Positions 1 through 7,723 of a stretch of DNA of 64,000 nt are shown piece by piece (positions within the stretch are counted from its first letter, which is position 1; each line of letters starts with the position of its first letter). Under the pieces are notes generated by a model. The model did no database searches and had not been told where the DNA came from. It saw only the letters and a program-made list of their open reading frames with translations. The DNA lies in the NCBI RefSeq assembly GCF_040744945.1, contig NZ_CP160453.1:2480001-2544000 (forward strand). Direction: 5' to 3'. A program made the position numbers and the translations under genes. This stretch comes from Saccharothrix sp. HUAS TT1 (GTDB taxonomy: Bacteria > Actinomycetota > Actinomycetes > Mycobacteriales > Pseudonocardiaceae).

Positions 1-837
1 TACGACGTCTCGAACACGTTCTACGAGTGGATCCTCGGGCCGTCCATGGCGTACACGTGCGCCGTGTACCCGACGGAGGCGGCCACGCTGGAGGAGGCGC
101 AGTTCGCCAAGCACGACCTGGTGGCGCGCAAGCTCGGCCTCAAGCCGGGGATGCGGCTGCTGGACGTCGGCTGCGGCTGGGGCGGGATGGTCATGCACGC
201 CGCGCGGGAGTACGGCGTGCGGGCGCTCGGCGTGACGCTGTCGCGCAACCAGGCCGAGTGGGCGCAGAAGGCCATCCTGGAGGCCGGGCTGTCCGACCTG
301 GCCGAGGTGCGCTACCTCGACTACCGGGACGTGCGGGAGAACGGGTTCGACGCGATCAGCTCGATCGGCCTGACCGAGCACATCGGCAAGGCCAAGCTGC
401 CCGCGTACTTCCGGTCGCTGCACGCGAAGCTCAAGCCCGGCGGGCGGATGCTCAACCACTGCATCACCCGGCCGGACAACCGGCAGCCCGCCCGGACCGG
501 CGGGTTCATCAACCGGTACGTGTTCCCGGACGGCGAGCTGGTCGGGCCGGGGCACCTGGTGTCGCTGATGCACGACACCGGGTTCGAGGTGCGGCACGAG
601 GAGAACCTGCGCGAGCACTACGCCATGACGCTGGCGGCGTGGTGCGAGAACCTGGAGAAGCACTGGGACGACGCGGTCAGCGAGGTCGGGCTGGGCAAGG
701 CCAGGGTGTGGCGGCTGTACCTGGCCGCGTCGCGGCTCGGGTTCGAGCGCAACAACATCCAGCTGCACCAGGTGCTCGGCGTGAAGCTGGACGGCGTCAC
801 GTCCCACATGCCGCTGCGACCGGACTGGCTGGGCTGA
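1..837 (+). CDS. Cyclopropane-fatty-acyl-phospholipid synthase family methyltransferase (5' end missing)
   Basis: The frame is open from base 1, so this is the last 278 residues of a gene that starts outside the window. It has the SAM-binding loop LDVGCGWGG, then GVTLSRNQ, and a GLTEHIG stretch where the family usually has SVGMFEHVG. The family moves a methylene group from S-adenosylmethionine onto the double bond of unsaturated acyl chains of membrane phospholipids, working at the inner face of the membrane. Full-length members are about 400 residues, so roughly the first third is missing. The C-terminal motifs fit the CFA/mycolic-acid cyclopropane group well. The exact substrate cannot be told from the fragment. 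Confidence 0.85.
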   Translation, partial: YDVSNTFYEWILGPSMAYTCAVYPTEAATLEEAQFAKHDLVARKLGLKPGMRLLDVGCGWGGMVMHAAREYGVRALGVTLSRNQAEWAQKAILEAGLSDLAEVRYLDYRDVRENGFDAISSIGLTEHIGKAKLPAYFRSLHAKLKPGGRMLNHCITRPDNRQPARTGGFINRYVFPDGELVGPGHLVSLMHDTGFEVRHEENLREHYAMTLAAWCENLEKHWDDAVSEVGLGKARVWRLYLAASRLGFERNNIQLHQVLGVKLDGVTSHMPLRPDWLG

Positions 838-888
838 CCCGTCCCGGTCGGCGTCGCGCGGGCACCCCGTCCGCACGACGCCGGCCGG

Positions 889-1371
889 TCACCCCACCCG
901 GAACCGCAGCCGGGTCGACGGGACCGGCTCGGTGCGGTCGACCTCGGTGACCGGTCCGGTCGCGACGTCGGCGACGACCGACCGCCAGAACGCCGCCGCG
1001 GGCGGGTTCGCGTGGTCGAAGGACAGCGTCCACTCGCCGGGGCGCCGGGCGAGCAGCAGGCGTGCGGCCCGCCGCGCCACCCCGCGCCGCCGGTGGCCGC
1101 GGGCCACGAAGAACTCGGCGACGTTCCACGAGTCGTCCCCGTCCACGTGGGCGCGGGCCAGGGCGAACCCGGCGAGCGCGCCGTTCGCCTCGATGAAGTG
1201 CGCTTCGCGCCCCGGCTCGGTGAAGTAGTGGTCGAGGTAGGCGTAGGTGAAGGTGCCGTGCCGGGTCAGCGGCAGGTCGCGGATCTCCGAGAAGTCGTGC
1301 TGGTAGAGCTGGATCAGGTTGGCCAGCACCGCTTTGTCGGTTTCCGCGACTGCCACGAGTTCGACGTCCAC
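889..1371 (-). CDS. GNAT-family N-acetyltransferase
   Basis: A 160-residue protein with the GNAT fold order: an N-terminal segment (VELVAVAETDKAVLANLIQLY), a central strand AHFIEANGALAGFALAR, and the acetyl-CoA loop VARGHRRRGVARRAARLLL, which matches the R/Q-x-x-G-x-G/A signature. It likely transfers an acetyl group from acetyl-CoA to a small-molecule or protein amine; the acceptor is unknown. The frame stays open to 1464, but the GTG at 1371 is preferred because it starts where GNAT homology starts and it avoids overlap with the protease gene ending at 1388. It is probably translated from the same message as that protease (16-bp gap). Confidence 0.75.
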   Translation of the reverse strand: MDVELVAVAETDKAVLANLIQLYQHDFSEIRDLPLTRHGTFTYAYLDHYFTEPGREAHFIEANGALAGFALARAHVDGDDSWNVAEFFVARGHRRRGVARRAARLLLARRPGEWTLSFDHANPPAAAFWRSVVADVATGPVTEVDRTEPVPSTRLRFRVG

Positions 1372-1387
1372 GCCCCGATCCAAGCAC

Positions 1388-2236
1388 TCAGGACAACCCG
1401 CCGACGATCTGCTGGACCTGGTTCGACGGGATGGCGAAACCGATGCCGACGCTGCCCGCCGCACCGCTGTCGGACGCGGGGGAGTAGATCGCCGAGTTGA
1501 TGCCGATGACCTCGCCCGCCGCGTTGACCAACGGCCCGCCCGAGTTGCCCGGGTTGATCGACGCGTCGGTCTGGATCGCCTGGTAGCTGACCGACGAGGA
1601 GCCGCGGCGACCGGTCGACGTGCCCGGCACGGTCACCGTCCGGTCGAGCGCGCTGACGATCCCCGAGGTCACGGTGCCCTGCAGGCCCTCGGGCGAGCCG
1701 ATCGCCACCACCTCGTCACCGATCCTCACCTGGTCGGAGTCGCCGAACCGCGCCGGCGTCAGCCCGCTCACCCCGGCCGCCCGCACGACCGCCAGGTCGC
1801 TGCCGGGGTCCGTGCCGACCACCTCGGCGTCGACGGTCCGCCCGTCGCCGAGCGTCACGCTCACCTGCTGGGCGCCGGCCACCACGTGGTTGTTGGTCAG
1901 GATCCGGCCGTCCGAGGTCAGCACCACGCCCGAACCGAGGCCCTGGCCCTGCGCCGACACGACGTTCACCTGCACCACGCTGGGCAGCACCTCCGCCGCC
2001 ACCGCCGAGACGTCCGCGCCGGACGTCGAGCCCAGCGAGACCGGGCTGCTCAGCGACGACGGCGCCGCCGTGCCGCCGGACGCGTTCAGCGCGCCGACCA
2101 CCCCGCCGGTGACACCGCCGAACAGCGCGGCGACCAGCGCCGCAGAGGTCACCACCGCACCCGTGCGCCGCCGCCAGAACGGCGGGGGCTCCTCCAACGA
2201 CCCGCGCACGGCGGGGAAGTCCTGTGTCGTGGTCAT
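1388..2236 (-). CDS. Membrane-anchored trypsin-like serine protease (HtrA/S1C), no PDZ domain
   Basis: A 282-residue protein with a short cytoplasmic tail, one membrane segment (about residues 27-50), a Ser/Ala-rich linker and a chymotrypsin-fold protease domain. The triad is visible: His117 (LTNNHVV), Asp147 (GSDLAVV) and Ser232 (NPGNSGGP). HtrA proteases degrade or refold damaged proteins outside the membrane, usually with one or two PDZ domains after the protease domain. Here the protein stops at residue 282, straight after the last protease strand (VGIGFAIPSNQV), so there is no PDZ domain. Short PDZ-less forms are common in actinobacteria, so this may be normal for the subfamily rather than a truncation. 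The downstream GNAT gene may be co-transcribed. Confidence 0.9.
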   Translation of the reverse strand: MTTTQDFPAVRGSLEEPPPFWRRRTGAVVTSAALVAALFGGVTGGVVGALNASGGTAAPSSLSSPVSLGSTSGADVSAVAAEVLPSVVQVNVVSAQGQGLGSGVVLTSDGRILTNNHVVAGAQQVSVTLGDGRTVDAEVVGTDPGSDLAVVRAAGVSGLTPARFGDSDQVRIGDEVVAIGSPEGLQGTVTSGIVSALDRTVTVPGTSTGRRGSSSVSYQAIQTDASINPGNSGGPLVNAAGEVIGINSAIYSPASDSGAAGSVGIGFAIPSNQVQQIVGGLS

Positions 2237-2281
2237 GCACCCAGGGTCGGCCCGGATGCTATGAGCAGGCTGAGGGTCCGG

Positions 2282-4393
2282 TCAGGACTTGCCAAGAATC
2301 GCGACGACCTCGTCGAACGACAGCGGCGGCCCGTACAGCGGTCCCTGCGCGCCCACCACGCCCAGCTCCACCAGCCGCCGCGCCTCGACCTCGGTGCGCA
2401 CGCCCGACGCGTACAGCGGCAGCCCCAGCGTGCGCGACCACGTGAACAGCGCCACGGCCGCGCTCTCCTCCAGCGGGCTCGCGCCCTCGCCCAGCCCGTG
2501 CACCGGCGGGCCCTGGAACTTCACCGCGGTCAGCGGGATGCGCCGCACCCGCTCCACCGGCACGCTGCCGCCGCCGACCTGGTCGAGCACCAGCCGCACG
2601 CCGTGGTCGGCCAGGAACGTCAGCTCCTCGGCCTGGTCGTCGCTGATCAGCCCCGGCAGCTGCTCGCCGAGCTCGAACTGGAGCAGCCCGGCGGGCAGGC
2701 CGTTCTCCCGCAGCGCCCGCCGCACGGTCGCCACCAGCTCCGGCTCCTGGCACTGCCGGGCGGACAGGTCCATGCTCACCACCGGCGCGGCGTCGCCGAA
2801 CTCCGCGTACCAGCGGCCCGCGTCCGCGCACGCCTGCTCGATCGCCCACCGGCCGAGCCGCGCCACCATCCCGGTGCACGTCGACAGCGACACCAGCGAC
2901 TGCGGGTCGAGCACGCCCTCGGTCGGGTGGTCCCACCGCAGCCGGGCCTCGACGGCCAGCAGCGAGCCGTCCGCCGGCGAGCGCACCGGCTCGTAGTCGA
3001 CCCGGAACTCGCCCTGCTCCAGCCCGCCGGAGATCGACGCGGCCAACCGCATCCGGGCGCGTTCCCGCTGGTCGCGCACGCTGTCGTAGAGCGCCCACTG
3101 CGCCTTGCCGTCGTCCTTGGCCCACCGCACGGTCAGGTCGACGCGGCGCAGCAGCTCGGCCGCGTCGGCGCCGCGGGCGGGCTCGACCACGATGCCGACG
3201 CTGGCCGTCACGCCGATCCCGTCGTCACCGACCCACACCGGTTCGGCCAGCAGCTCCACGGCCTCCTCGGCGAGCGCCACGACGCCCGCCACGTCGGCCG
3301 GGTCGCGGACCAGCACGCCGAACTCGTCCGGCCCGATCCGGGCCAGCTGCCCGACCCCGTCGAACACCGACCGCAGGTGCCCGGCGACCGAGGTCAGGAT
3401 CGTGTTGCCGACCTCGTGCCCGAACGCGTCGTTGACCACGCGGAACCCGTCGAGGTCGAACACGACCAGCGCGAGCCGGTCGGGACCGCGGGAGCCGACC
3501 GCGCCCTCCAGCCAGCCGACGAACTGCGCCCGGTTCGCCAGGCCGGTCTGCACGTCGTGCAGGCTCTGCCGGACCAGCTGGGACTGCAGGGCGCGGACCT
3601 CGTCCAGGCACTCGATCATCGAGACGTAGTAGGCGGGCTCGCCGTCGTCGTCGCGCAGGAGGGCGAGCGCGATCAGCACGTTGACGGGGTCGCCGTCGGC
3701 GCGGACCAGCTTCGTCTCCACCCGCACGTGCTCCTGCCCGGCGTGCAGCCGCTGGGCGGCGCGGGAGACCGACTCCCTCTCGTCCGGGTGAACCAGGTCG
3801 CGGCCGAACGAGCCGACCAGGTCCTCGGCGGTGTGGTCCAGCATGGCCAGCATCGCGTCGTTGCAGTCGAGGATCGTGCCGTCGACGTCGGAGATCGCTA
3901 TTGCCAGTGCGGAGGTCTGGAACACGGCGCGGAACTTCGCCTCACCCGCTCGGAGGGCGGATTCAGCTGATCGGGTGGTGCTGAGGGCGGTGACGCGGTG
4001 GTGTTCCTGCTCGTCCAGCGCGCGGCGGCGGAGGGCTTCGGTGAAACCGGCGGCGACGGCGGCCAGCACGGCCATCAGCCGGCGCTGCTCGACGGGGGCG
4101 CCGACGTCGTCGGGCAGGTGCTCGCCGATGAACGCGAGCGTGAGCTCGAGCGTGTCGGTGGCCGTTAAGCCGTGCTCCACCAGGCCGTGGCCGACCTGCT
4201 GCGCGGACGTGGGGTCGTTGTGGACGGCGTCGTGCAGGGTGGCCGTGAGGCCGGTGAGCAGTTCGTCCAGCCGCGGGTCGGGGTCGTCGTCGGGTGTGGT
4301 GACGGCCGCGCCCCAACGGCGTGCGAACGCGGCCCGGGATTGCCCGGGTTCGTCACCGGATCTCGCTGCGCCTGCCTGTTCGACCATCTTCAT
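2282..4393 (-). CDS. PAS-GGDEF-EAL protein with degenerate catalytic motifs
   Basis: A 703-residue soluble protein: an N-terminal helical region (about 30-140), a PAS domain (about 150-265), a GGDEF-type domain (about 280-440) and an EAL-type domain (about 455-700). These domains normally make and break cyclic di-GMP. The signature residues are altered. The cyclase signature reads GPDEF (354-358) instead of GGDEF. The EAL triplet reads EAR (482-484). The DDFGTG loop is LDQVGGG, the usual VKID is VKFQ, and the C-terminal AEGVET reads YASGVRT. The phosphodiesterase half is therefore probably inactive and the cyclase half doubtful, so a sensor or effector role for c-di-GMP or another nucleotide is more likely. 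No transmembrane segment is seen. Confidence 0.85.
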   Translation of the reverse strand: MKMVEQAGAARSGDEPGQSRAAFARRWGAAVTTPDDDPDPRLDELLTGLTATLHDAVHNDPTSAQQVGHGLVEHGLTATDTLELTLAFIGEHLPDDVGAPVEQRRLMAVLAAVAAGFTEALRRRALDEQEHHRVTALSTTRSAESALRAGEAKFRAVFQTSALAIAISDVDGTILDCNDAMLAMLDHTAEDLVGSFGRDLVHPDERESVSRAAQRLHAGQEHVRVETKLVRADGDPVNVLIALALLRDDDGEPAYYVSMIECLDEVRALQSQLVRQSLHDVQTGLANRAQFVGWLEGAVGSRGPDRLALVVFDLDGFRVVNDAFGHEVGNTILTSVAGHLRSVFDGVGQLARIGPDEFGVLVRDPADVAGVVALAEEAVELLAEPVWVGDDGIGVTASVGIVVEPARGADAAELLRRVDLTVRWAKDDGKAQWALYDSVRDQRERARMRLAASISGGLEQGEFRVDYEPVRSPADGSLLAVEARLRWDHPTEGVLDPQSLVSLSTCTGMVARLGRWAIEQACADAGRWYAEFGDAAPVVSMDLSARQCQEPELVATVRRALRENGLPAGLLQFELGEQLPGLISDDQAEELTFLADHGVRLVLDQVGGGSVPVERVRRIPLTAVKFQGPPVHGLGEGASPLEESAAVALFTWSRTLGLPLYASGVRTEVEARRLVELGVVGAQGPLYGPPLSFDEVVAILGKS

Positions 4394-4574
4394 TCAGTTC
4401 TGCGGGCCAATCGTCGAGGGTCACCCGGTCGTCGGCGTGTCGGGCGAGGAGATCATCGTGTTGCGCCGACGCGCGCATTTCCGGCCAATTGTCACTCGAA
4501 TGGTGTAATGCGGACCGTAGGTCCCATTCAGCTTACTGGCCACCGGTCCGCGCACGGCAAGGCGTGCCGCGTTC

Positions 4575-4681
4575 CGAGCGTTGAATTCGGGGGTCCTGGA
4601 CGTAGGACACGCGCGACGTGAACGTAGGACACGCGCGAGGTGGGCGTAGGGCTCTCGCGAGAGCCCTACGCCCACGTGCGG
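4575..4681. repeat. Dispersed intergenic repeat, locus A
   Basis: Two imperfect direct repeats of 22 bp share GACACGCGCGA (units near 4599-4620 and 4621-4642). They are preceded by a diverged unit (GAGCGTTGAATTCGGGGGTC) and followed by a long palindrome. Read on the minus strand the units resemble those at 10501-10658, for example GTCCTACGTTCA occurs in both places. The array lies against the EspG stop codon, outside any gene. Confidence 0.7.
4640..4675. terminator. Perfect 36-bp palindrome after espG-like gene
   Basis: Every base from 4640 to 4657 pairs with its mirror base from 4658 to 4675; the centre is CTCTCGCGAGAG. The palindrome begins 6 bp beyond the EspG stop codon on the minus strand. 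As RNA it would form an 18-bp GC-rich hairpin, so it could end transcription of the ESX operon, but no T-run follows. It is also part of repeat locus A, so termination may not be its only role. Confidence 0.6.
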
Positions 4682-5446
4682 TCAGGAGACCGTCGAGAGG
4701 ACCTTCGCGATCCTGGTCGCGATGCGGTCGTTGTCGGTCGGCGCGAGGCTGAGCCAACCGTCCTCGTGGACCATCAGGTACCGGCCCTGGTGGGTGTCGA
4801 ACCAGGTGATCAGCGCGCCGGCCCGCTCACGGCGGTAGCCGCCGCCGACGGTGACGCCGAACTGGCCGCCCGCGACCCGGTTGCCGGCCAGCTCGCTGAC
4901 CGTCGTCGCGTCCTCGCGGGACAACCCGGCCTTCTGCAGCGCCTCCCGCTCGTCCAGCTCGCCGCCACCCCACGGGTCGTCGTCCTCGTCGTCCTGCGGC
5001 TCGTCCTGCAGCGCCACGGCCGCCTGCAACGTCTCCAGCCGCAGCGACAACGCGCTGCCCGGACCCGCCGACCCGTCCGGCAGGACCTCGACGATCGCCC
5101 TGGCCAGCGCCGTCGGCCGGATCTCCAGCACGCCGATCGAACCGCTGTCGATCACCGCCAGCGCGCCGCGCGACCCGTCGGACACGGCCAGCGCCCGCAC
5201 CGCGCGGTCCACGTTGGCGACCGCGTCCACGGCCAGCTCGTGGTCGCCGAGCAGCCGGAGCAGCGCCACCAGCCGGGGGTCGGGCTCGCCGTACGAGGCG
5301 AGCACGTCCTCCCGCACCCGCTTGCGCTCCTCCTCGGTGGCGCCGTGGCTCGGCACGTCCAGCGGGTAGGGCAGCCGGCCGAGGTCGAGGTGGTGCCACA
5401 GCACGTCCAGCTCGCGCGGCGTGAGCACGAACTCGGGGTCGATCAC
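4682..5446 (-). CDS. ESX secretion-associated protein, EspG family
   Basis: A 254-residue protein that begins IDPEFVLTPRELDVLWHHL and ends ITWFDTHQGRYLMVHEDGWLSLAPTD, the pattern of the EspG family. EspG proteins are cytosolic chaperones that bind PE/PPE-type substrates and deliver them to a type VII (ESX) secretion system. The GTG start overlaps the stop of the preceding PPE gene by 4 bp (GTGA), which indicates translational coupling and supports a chaperone-substrate pair. An acidic insert (DEPQDDEDDDPWGG) lies near residue 155. No ESX ATPase or membrane component lies nearby, so the secretion machine must be elsewhere in the genome. Confidence 0.85.
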   Translation of the reverse strand: MIDPEFVLTPRELDVLWHHLDLGRLPYPLDVPSHGATEEERKRVREDVLASYGEPDPRLVALLRLLGDHELAVDAVANVDRAVRALAVSDGSRGALAVIDSGSIGVLEIRPTALARAIVEVLPDGSAGPGSALSLRLETLQAAVALQDEPQDDEDDDPWGGGELDEREALQKAGLSREDATTVSELAGNRVAGGQFGVTVGGGYRRERAGALITWFDTHQGRYLMVHEDGWLSLAPTDNDRIATRIAKVLSTVS

Positions 5447-7137
5447 GGCTGGTCGCCCTTCTTGCGCGGCTTCGCGCCGCCGATCACCGACGGGGGCAGG
5501 TTCTCGCCGGGCACCTCGAAGATGTCCTCGCCGCGGATGTACGCGGCGGCCCGGTGCTCCTTGTCCTCGCCCTGCTGGCCGCCCGCCGGCGCGCCACCCA
5601 TCGGCGCGCCGCCGGCCATCGGGGAACCCGCCGCGCTCGCGCCGCCGGGGCCGAAGCCGCCGACCGGCATCGGGCCGCGCGGACCGGGGCCGCCGACCGC
5701 ACCCGTGGAGCTGCCCGCGGCCAGCGAACCGCCACCGCCACCGGCCCCGCCGGACCCGGTCGGGCCGAAGCCACCGCCACCGCCACCGCCGCCGAAGCCA
5801 CCGCCGCCGCCGAAGCCGCCCGCGCCGCCGCCGAAACCACCGGGCGGCATGCCACCCGCGGGCATCCGACCGCCGCCGGGAACGCCACCGCCACCGCCGC
5901 CACCACCGGGGGCGCCGCCGCCGGGGACGTTGCCGGGCAGCGGGGGAGTGCCGGGGCTGCCGGCCGGGACGTAGGCCGGCGGCTTCACGCCGGGCGGCAG
6001 GGTGCCGCCACCCTGGCGCGGCACGGTGTTCGGGTTCGCCGGCTGGTACGGCGGCACGTAACCGCTGCCGCCGGGCTGGTTGTACCCGCCGCCGGACTGG
6101 TAGTTGCCGCCGCCGGTGTAGGACGAGTTGGACGGCGGCGTGTACGGGTTCGCCACCGGCACCTGGGCCGCCGCGGCCGCCGCCGTGGTGCCCTCGGGCC
6201 GCCGGTACGCCGTCATCGGGGTCGCCGGGGTCGTGGACGCGACGCCGGTGTACGCGCCGCCCGCGGGCGCCGTCGGCGACTGGTAGGAGGCAGCGGCCGG
6301 CGCCGCGTACGACGCGTTCGTGGTCCCCGAGGGCTGGTACGCCTGCCCCGCCTGCAACGCCTGCGCCTGCTGGTGGGGCTGGGCCTGCGCCGACGCGTAG
6401 GACGCCGACGTGGTCCCGCCCGCGCCACCGCCGCCGCTCGCCAGGGCCGCGTCCGCCAGCGTCGTGGTCGACATCGCCCGCATCGTCGCGACCTGCGGCT
6501 CCTCGGTGCGGCCGGTGACCGGGTTGAACGGCGCGCTGAACAGCGGCGTCGTCTGGTCGACGGCCTGCGACTCGCGCTCCATCGTGGTCATGACCGTGAT
6601 GGCGTGCTCGTGCAGCGCCCGCGCGTGGTCGTTGGCCGCCTGCACGTCGGCGGCAGAACTGGCCAGCCCCGAGATGCCGCCCGCGGTGAACGCCCCGGTC
6701 GCCTGGTCCCAGTTGAACTCGACCGGCGCGGGCATGCTCGCCCGGGCGTTCTGCATGATCTGGCTCTCGTCCTGCACCCGCTTGCCGACCTCGACCGCGG
6801 TCTCCGCGGTGTGCGTGACCCAGTCGGCCAGGCCCTTGATCGCGAGCCGCGCCGCGTCCGCCGCGTCACCGGTCCAGCCGGACTCGCTGACCGCCACCCG
6901 CTCGTTGATCAGCCGCGCGGCCTCGGTCAGCTCGGTGCCGAACTGGCCCCACTCCGCGCCGATCTCGCCGGTCTGACCGGGGTCGTTGTTGTTGTGCACG
7001 GCCTCGTACAGCTCGCGGTGCGACCTCGACGCCCAGTTCTGGGTCTCGGTGAGGACCAGGTCGACCTCGCGCTCCTCCCGGGTCAGCCGCCTGGCCTGCG
7101 CGGCCTGCACGGCCCCGGCCACCTGCTCGTCCGCCAT
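5443..7137 (-). CDS. PPE-domain protein with Gly/Pro-rich C-terminal half
   Basis: A 564-residue protein. The first 200 or so residues are helical, with a W-x-G-like turn (SGWTGDAADAARLAI) after a long helix, typical of PPE/WXG100-like ESX substrates. Residues about 230-520 are low-complexity Gly/Pro/Ala/Tyr sequence with many GGG runs, and the tail is basic (KPRKKGDQP). Such proteins are exported by type VII secretion and act at the cell surface; their exact function is rarely known. It lies 13 bp after the preceding small gene and overlaps the EspG gene by 4 bp, so the three form one operon. The very GC-rich repetitive stretch at 5700-5950 is prone to length change. Confidence 0.8.
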   Translation of the reverse strand: MADEQVAGAVQAAQARRLTREEREVDLVLTETQNWASRSHRELYEAVHNNNDPGQTGEIGAEWGQFGTELTEAARLINERVAVSESGWTGDAADAARLAIKGLADWVTHTAETAVEVGKRVQDESQIMQNARASMPAPVEFNWDQATGAFTAGGISGLASSAADVQAANDHARALHEHAITVMTTMERESQAVDQTTPLFSAPFNPVTGRTEEPQVATMRAMSTTTLADAALASGGGGAGGTTSASYASAQAQPHQQAQALQAGQAYQPSGTTNASYAAPAAASYQSPTAPAGGAYTGVASTTPATPMTAYRRPEGTTAAAAAAQVPVANPYTPPSNSSYTGGGNYQSGGGYNQPGGSGYVPPYQPANPNTVPRQGGGTLPPGVKPPAYVPAGSPGTPPLPGNVPGGGAPGGGGGGGGVPGGGRMPAGGMPPGGFGGGAGGFGGGGGFGGGGGGGGFGPTGSGGAGGGGGSLAAGSSTGAVGGPGPRGPMPVGGFGPGGASAAGSPMAGGAPMGGAPAGGQQGEDKEHRAAAYIRGEDIFEVPGENLPPSVIGGAKPRKKGDQP

Positions 7138-7150
7138 CGTCGCCGCTCCC

Positions 7151-7567
7151 TCAGTTCCCGCTCAGCCTGGTCAGCGCAACGCTGCTTTCCTCGTCCACCG
7201 CGGTGAAGTTGCGGATGGCGCTGCGCACCGAGTCGTGCGTCTGCTGCAGCACCTCGCGGTAGGCGGTCATCACGGCCACGAACGACCTCGGGTCGCCGTC
7301 GGCGCGCGCCTCGAACTTGCGGGCCAGCCGGTCGCCGACGGGGTTCGCCCCGATCGGCGCGGGCCGGGCGAGCCGCCCGGCGCGCTCCAGCCACGAGTCG
7401 ACCTGGTCGATCTGCTCCAGGAGCATCTTGCGCAGTTCCTCGCCGGTCGCGGGGTCGAGCGAGACCCGGCCGGAGTTCACGGTCTCCTGGAGTGCCACGA
7501 CCTGCCCGTTGACGGTCGGGACCTCCTGGGGCGGGGCCACTTCACCCCCGGTTTCGGCGACGTACAT
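7151..7567 (-). CDS. Small helical protein of the ESX-associated operon, function unknown
   Basis: A 138-residue protein, first gene of the PPE-EspG operon. The ATG at 7567 was chosen over upstream in-frame starts because a good ribosome site (GAGGG) precedes it and the upstream residues look non-coding. The sequence is mostly helical and charged (LRKMLLEQIDQVDSWLERAGRLA, then FVAVMTAYREVLQQTHDSVRSAIRNF), with no signal peptide and no membrane segment. Size and helical pairs recall ESX substrate partners, but there is no clear W-x-G motif, so I do not assign it to that family. It is divergent from the SARP regulator gene across about 155 bp. Confidence 0.65.
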   Translation of the reverse strand: MYVAETGGEVAPPQEVPTVNGQVVALQETVNSGRVSLDPATGEELRKMLLEQIDQVDSWLERAGRLARPAPIGANPVGDRLARKFEARADGDPRSFVAVMTAYREVLQQTHDSVRSAIRNFTAVDEESSVALTRLSGN

Positions 7568-7723
7568 CGGTATCCCTCGCGAAGGCGGCCTGCTGGACGG
7601 AACCCACCGTCCCGGAGCGCTCCAACGCCCGGCCAACGCGCGCCCAACGCGTGCTCCCGAGGGGTCGTCACGACTGTGGGAAACTCTGCGACTACACGGT
7701 GACAACGCCGAAAGGGCTTGCGG

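Larger units (their letters stand above)
4394..4681. other. Intergenic region with repeat locus A
   Basis: A 288-bp stretch between the start of the GGDEF/EAL gene and the 3' end of the EspG gene. Its first half (4394-4560) is less GC-rich and should hold the GGDEF/EAL promoter, though no confident -10/-35 pair was picked. Its second half carries units of the dispersed repeat family, described separately. No protein-coding frame here is credible. Confidence 0.6.

Noticed and set aside
1319..3970. Long plus-strand open frame across the protease and GGDEF/EAL genes
   Set aside because: It runs antisense to two clearly recognised genes and has a low-complexity Arg/His/Gln composition typical of shadow frames.
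4640..5974. Plus-strand open frame opposite EspG and PPE genes
   Set aside because: Antisense to two recognised, coupled genes; its Pro-rich end is the mirror of the PPE Gly-rich region.
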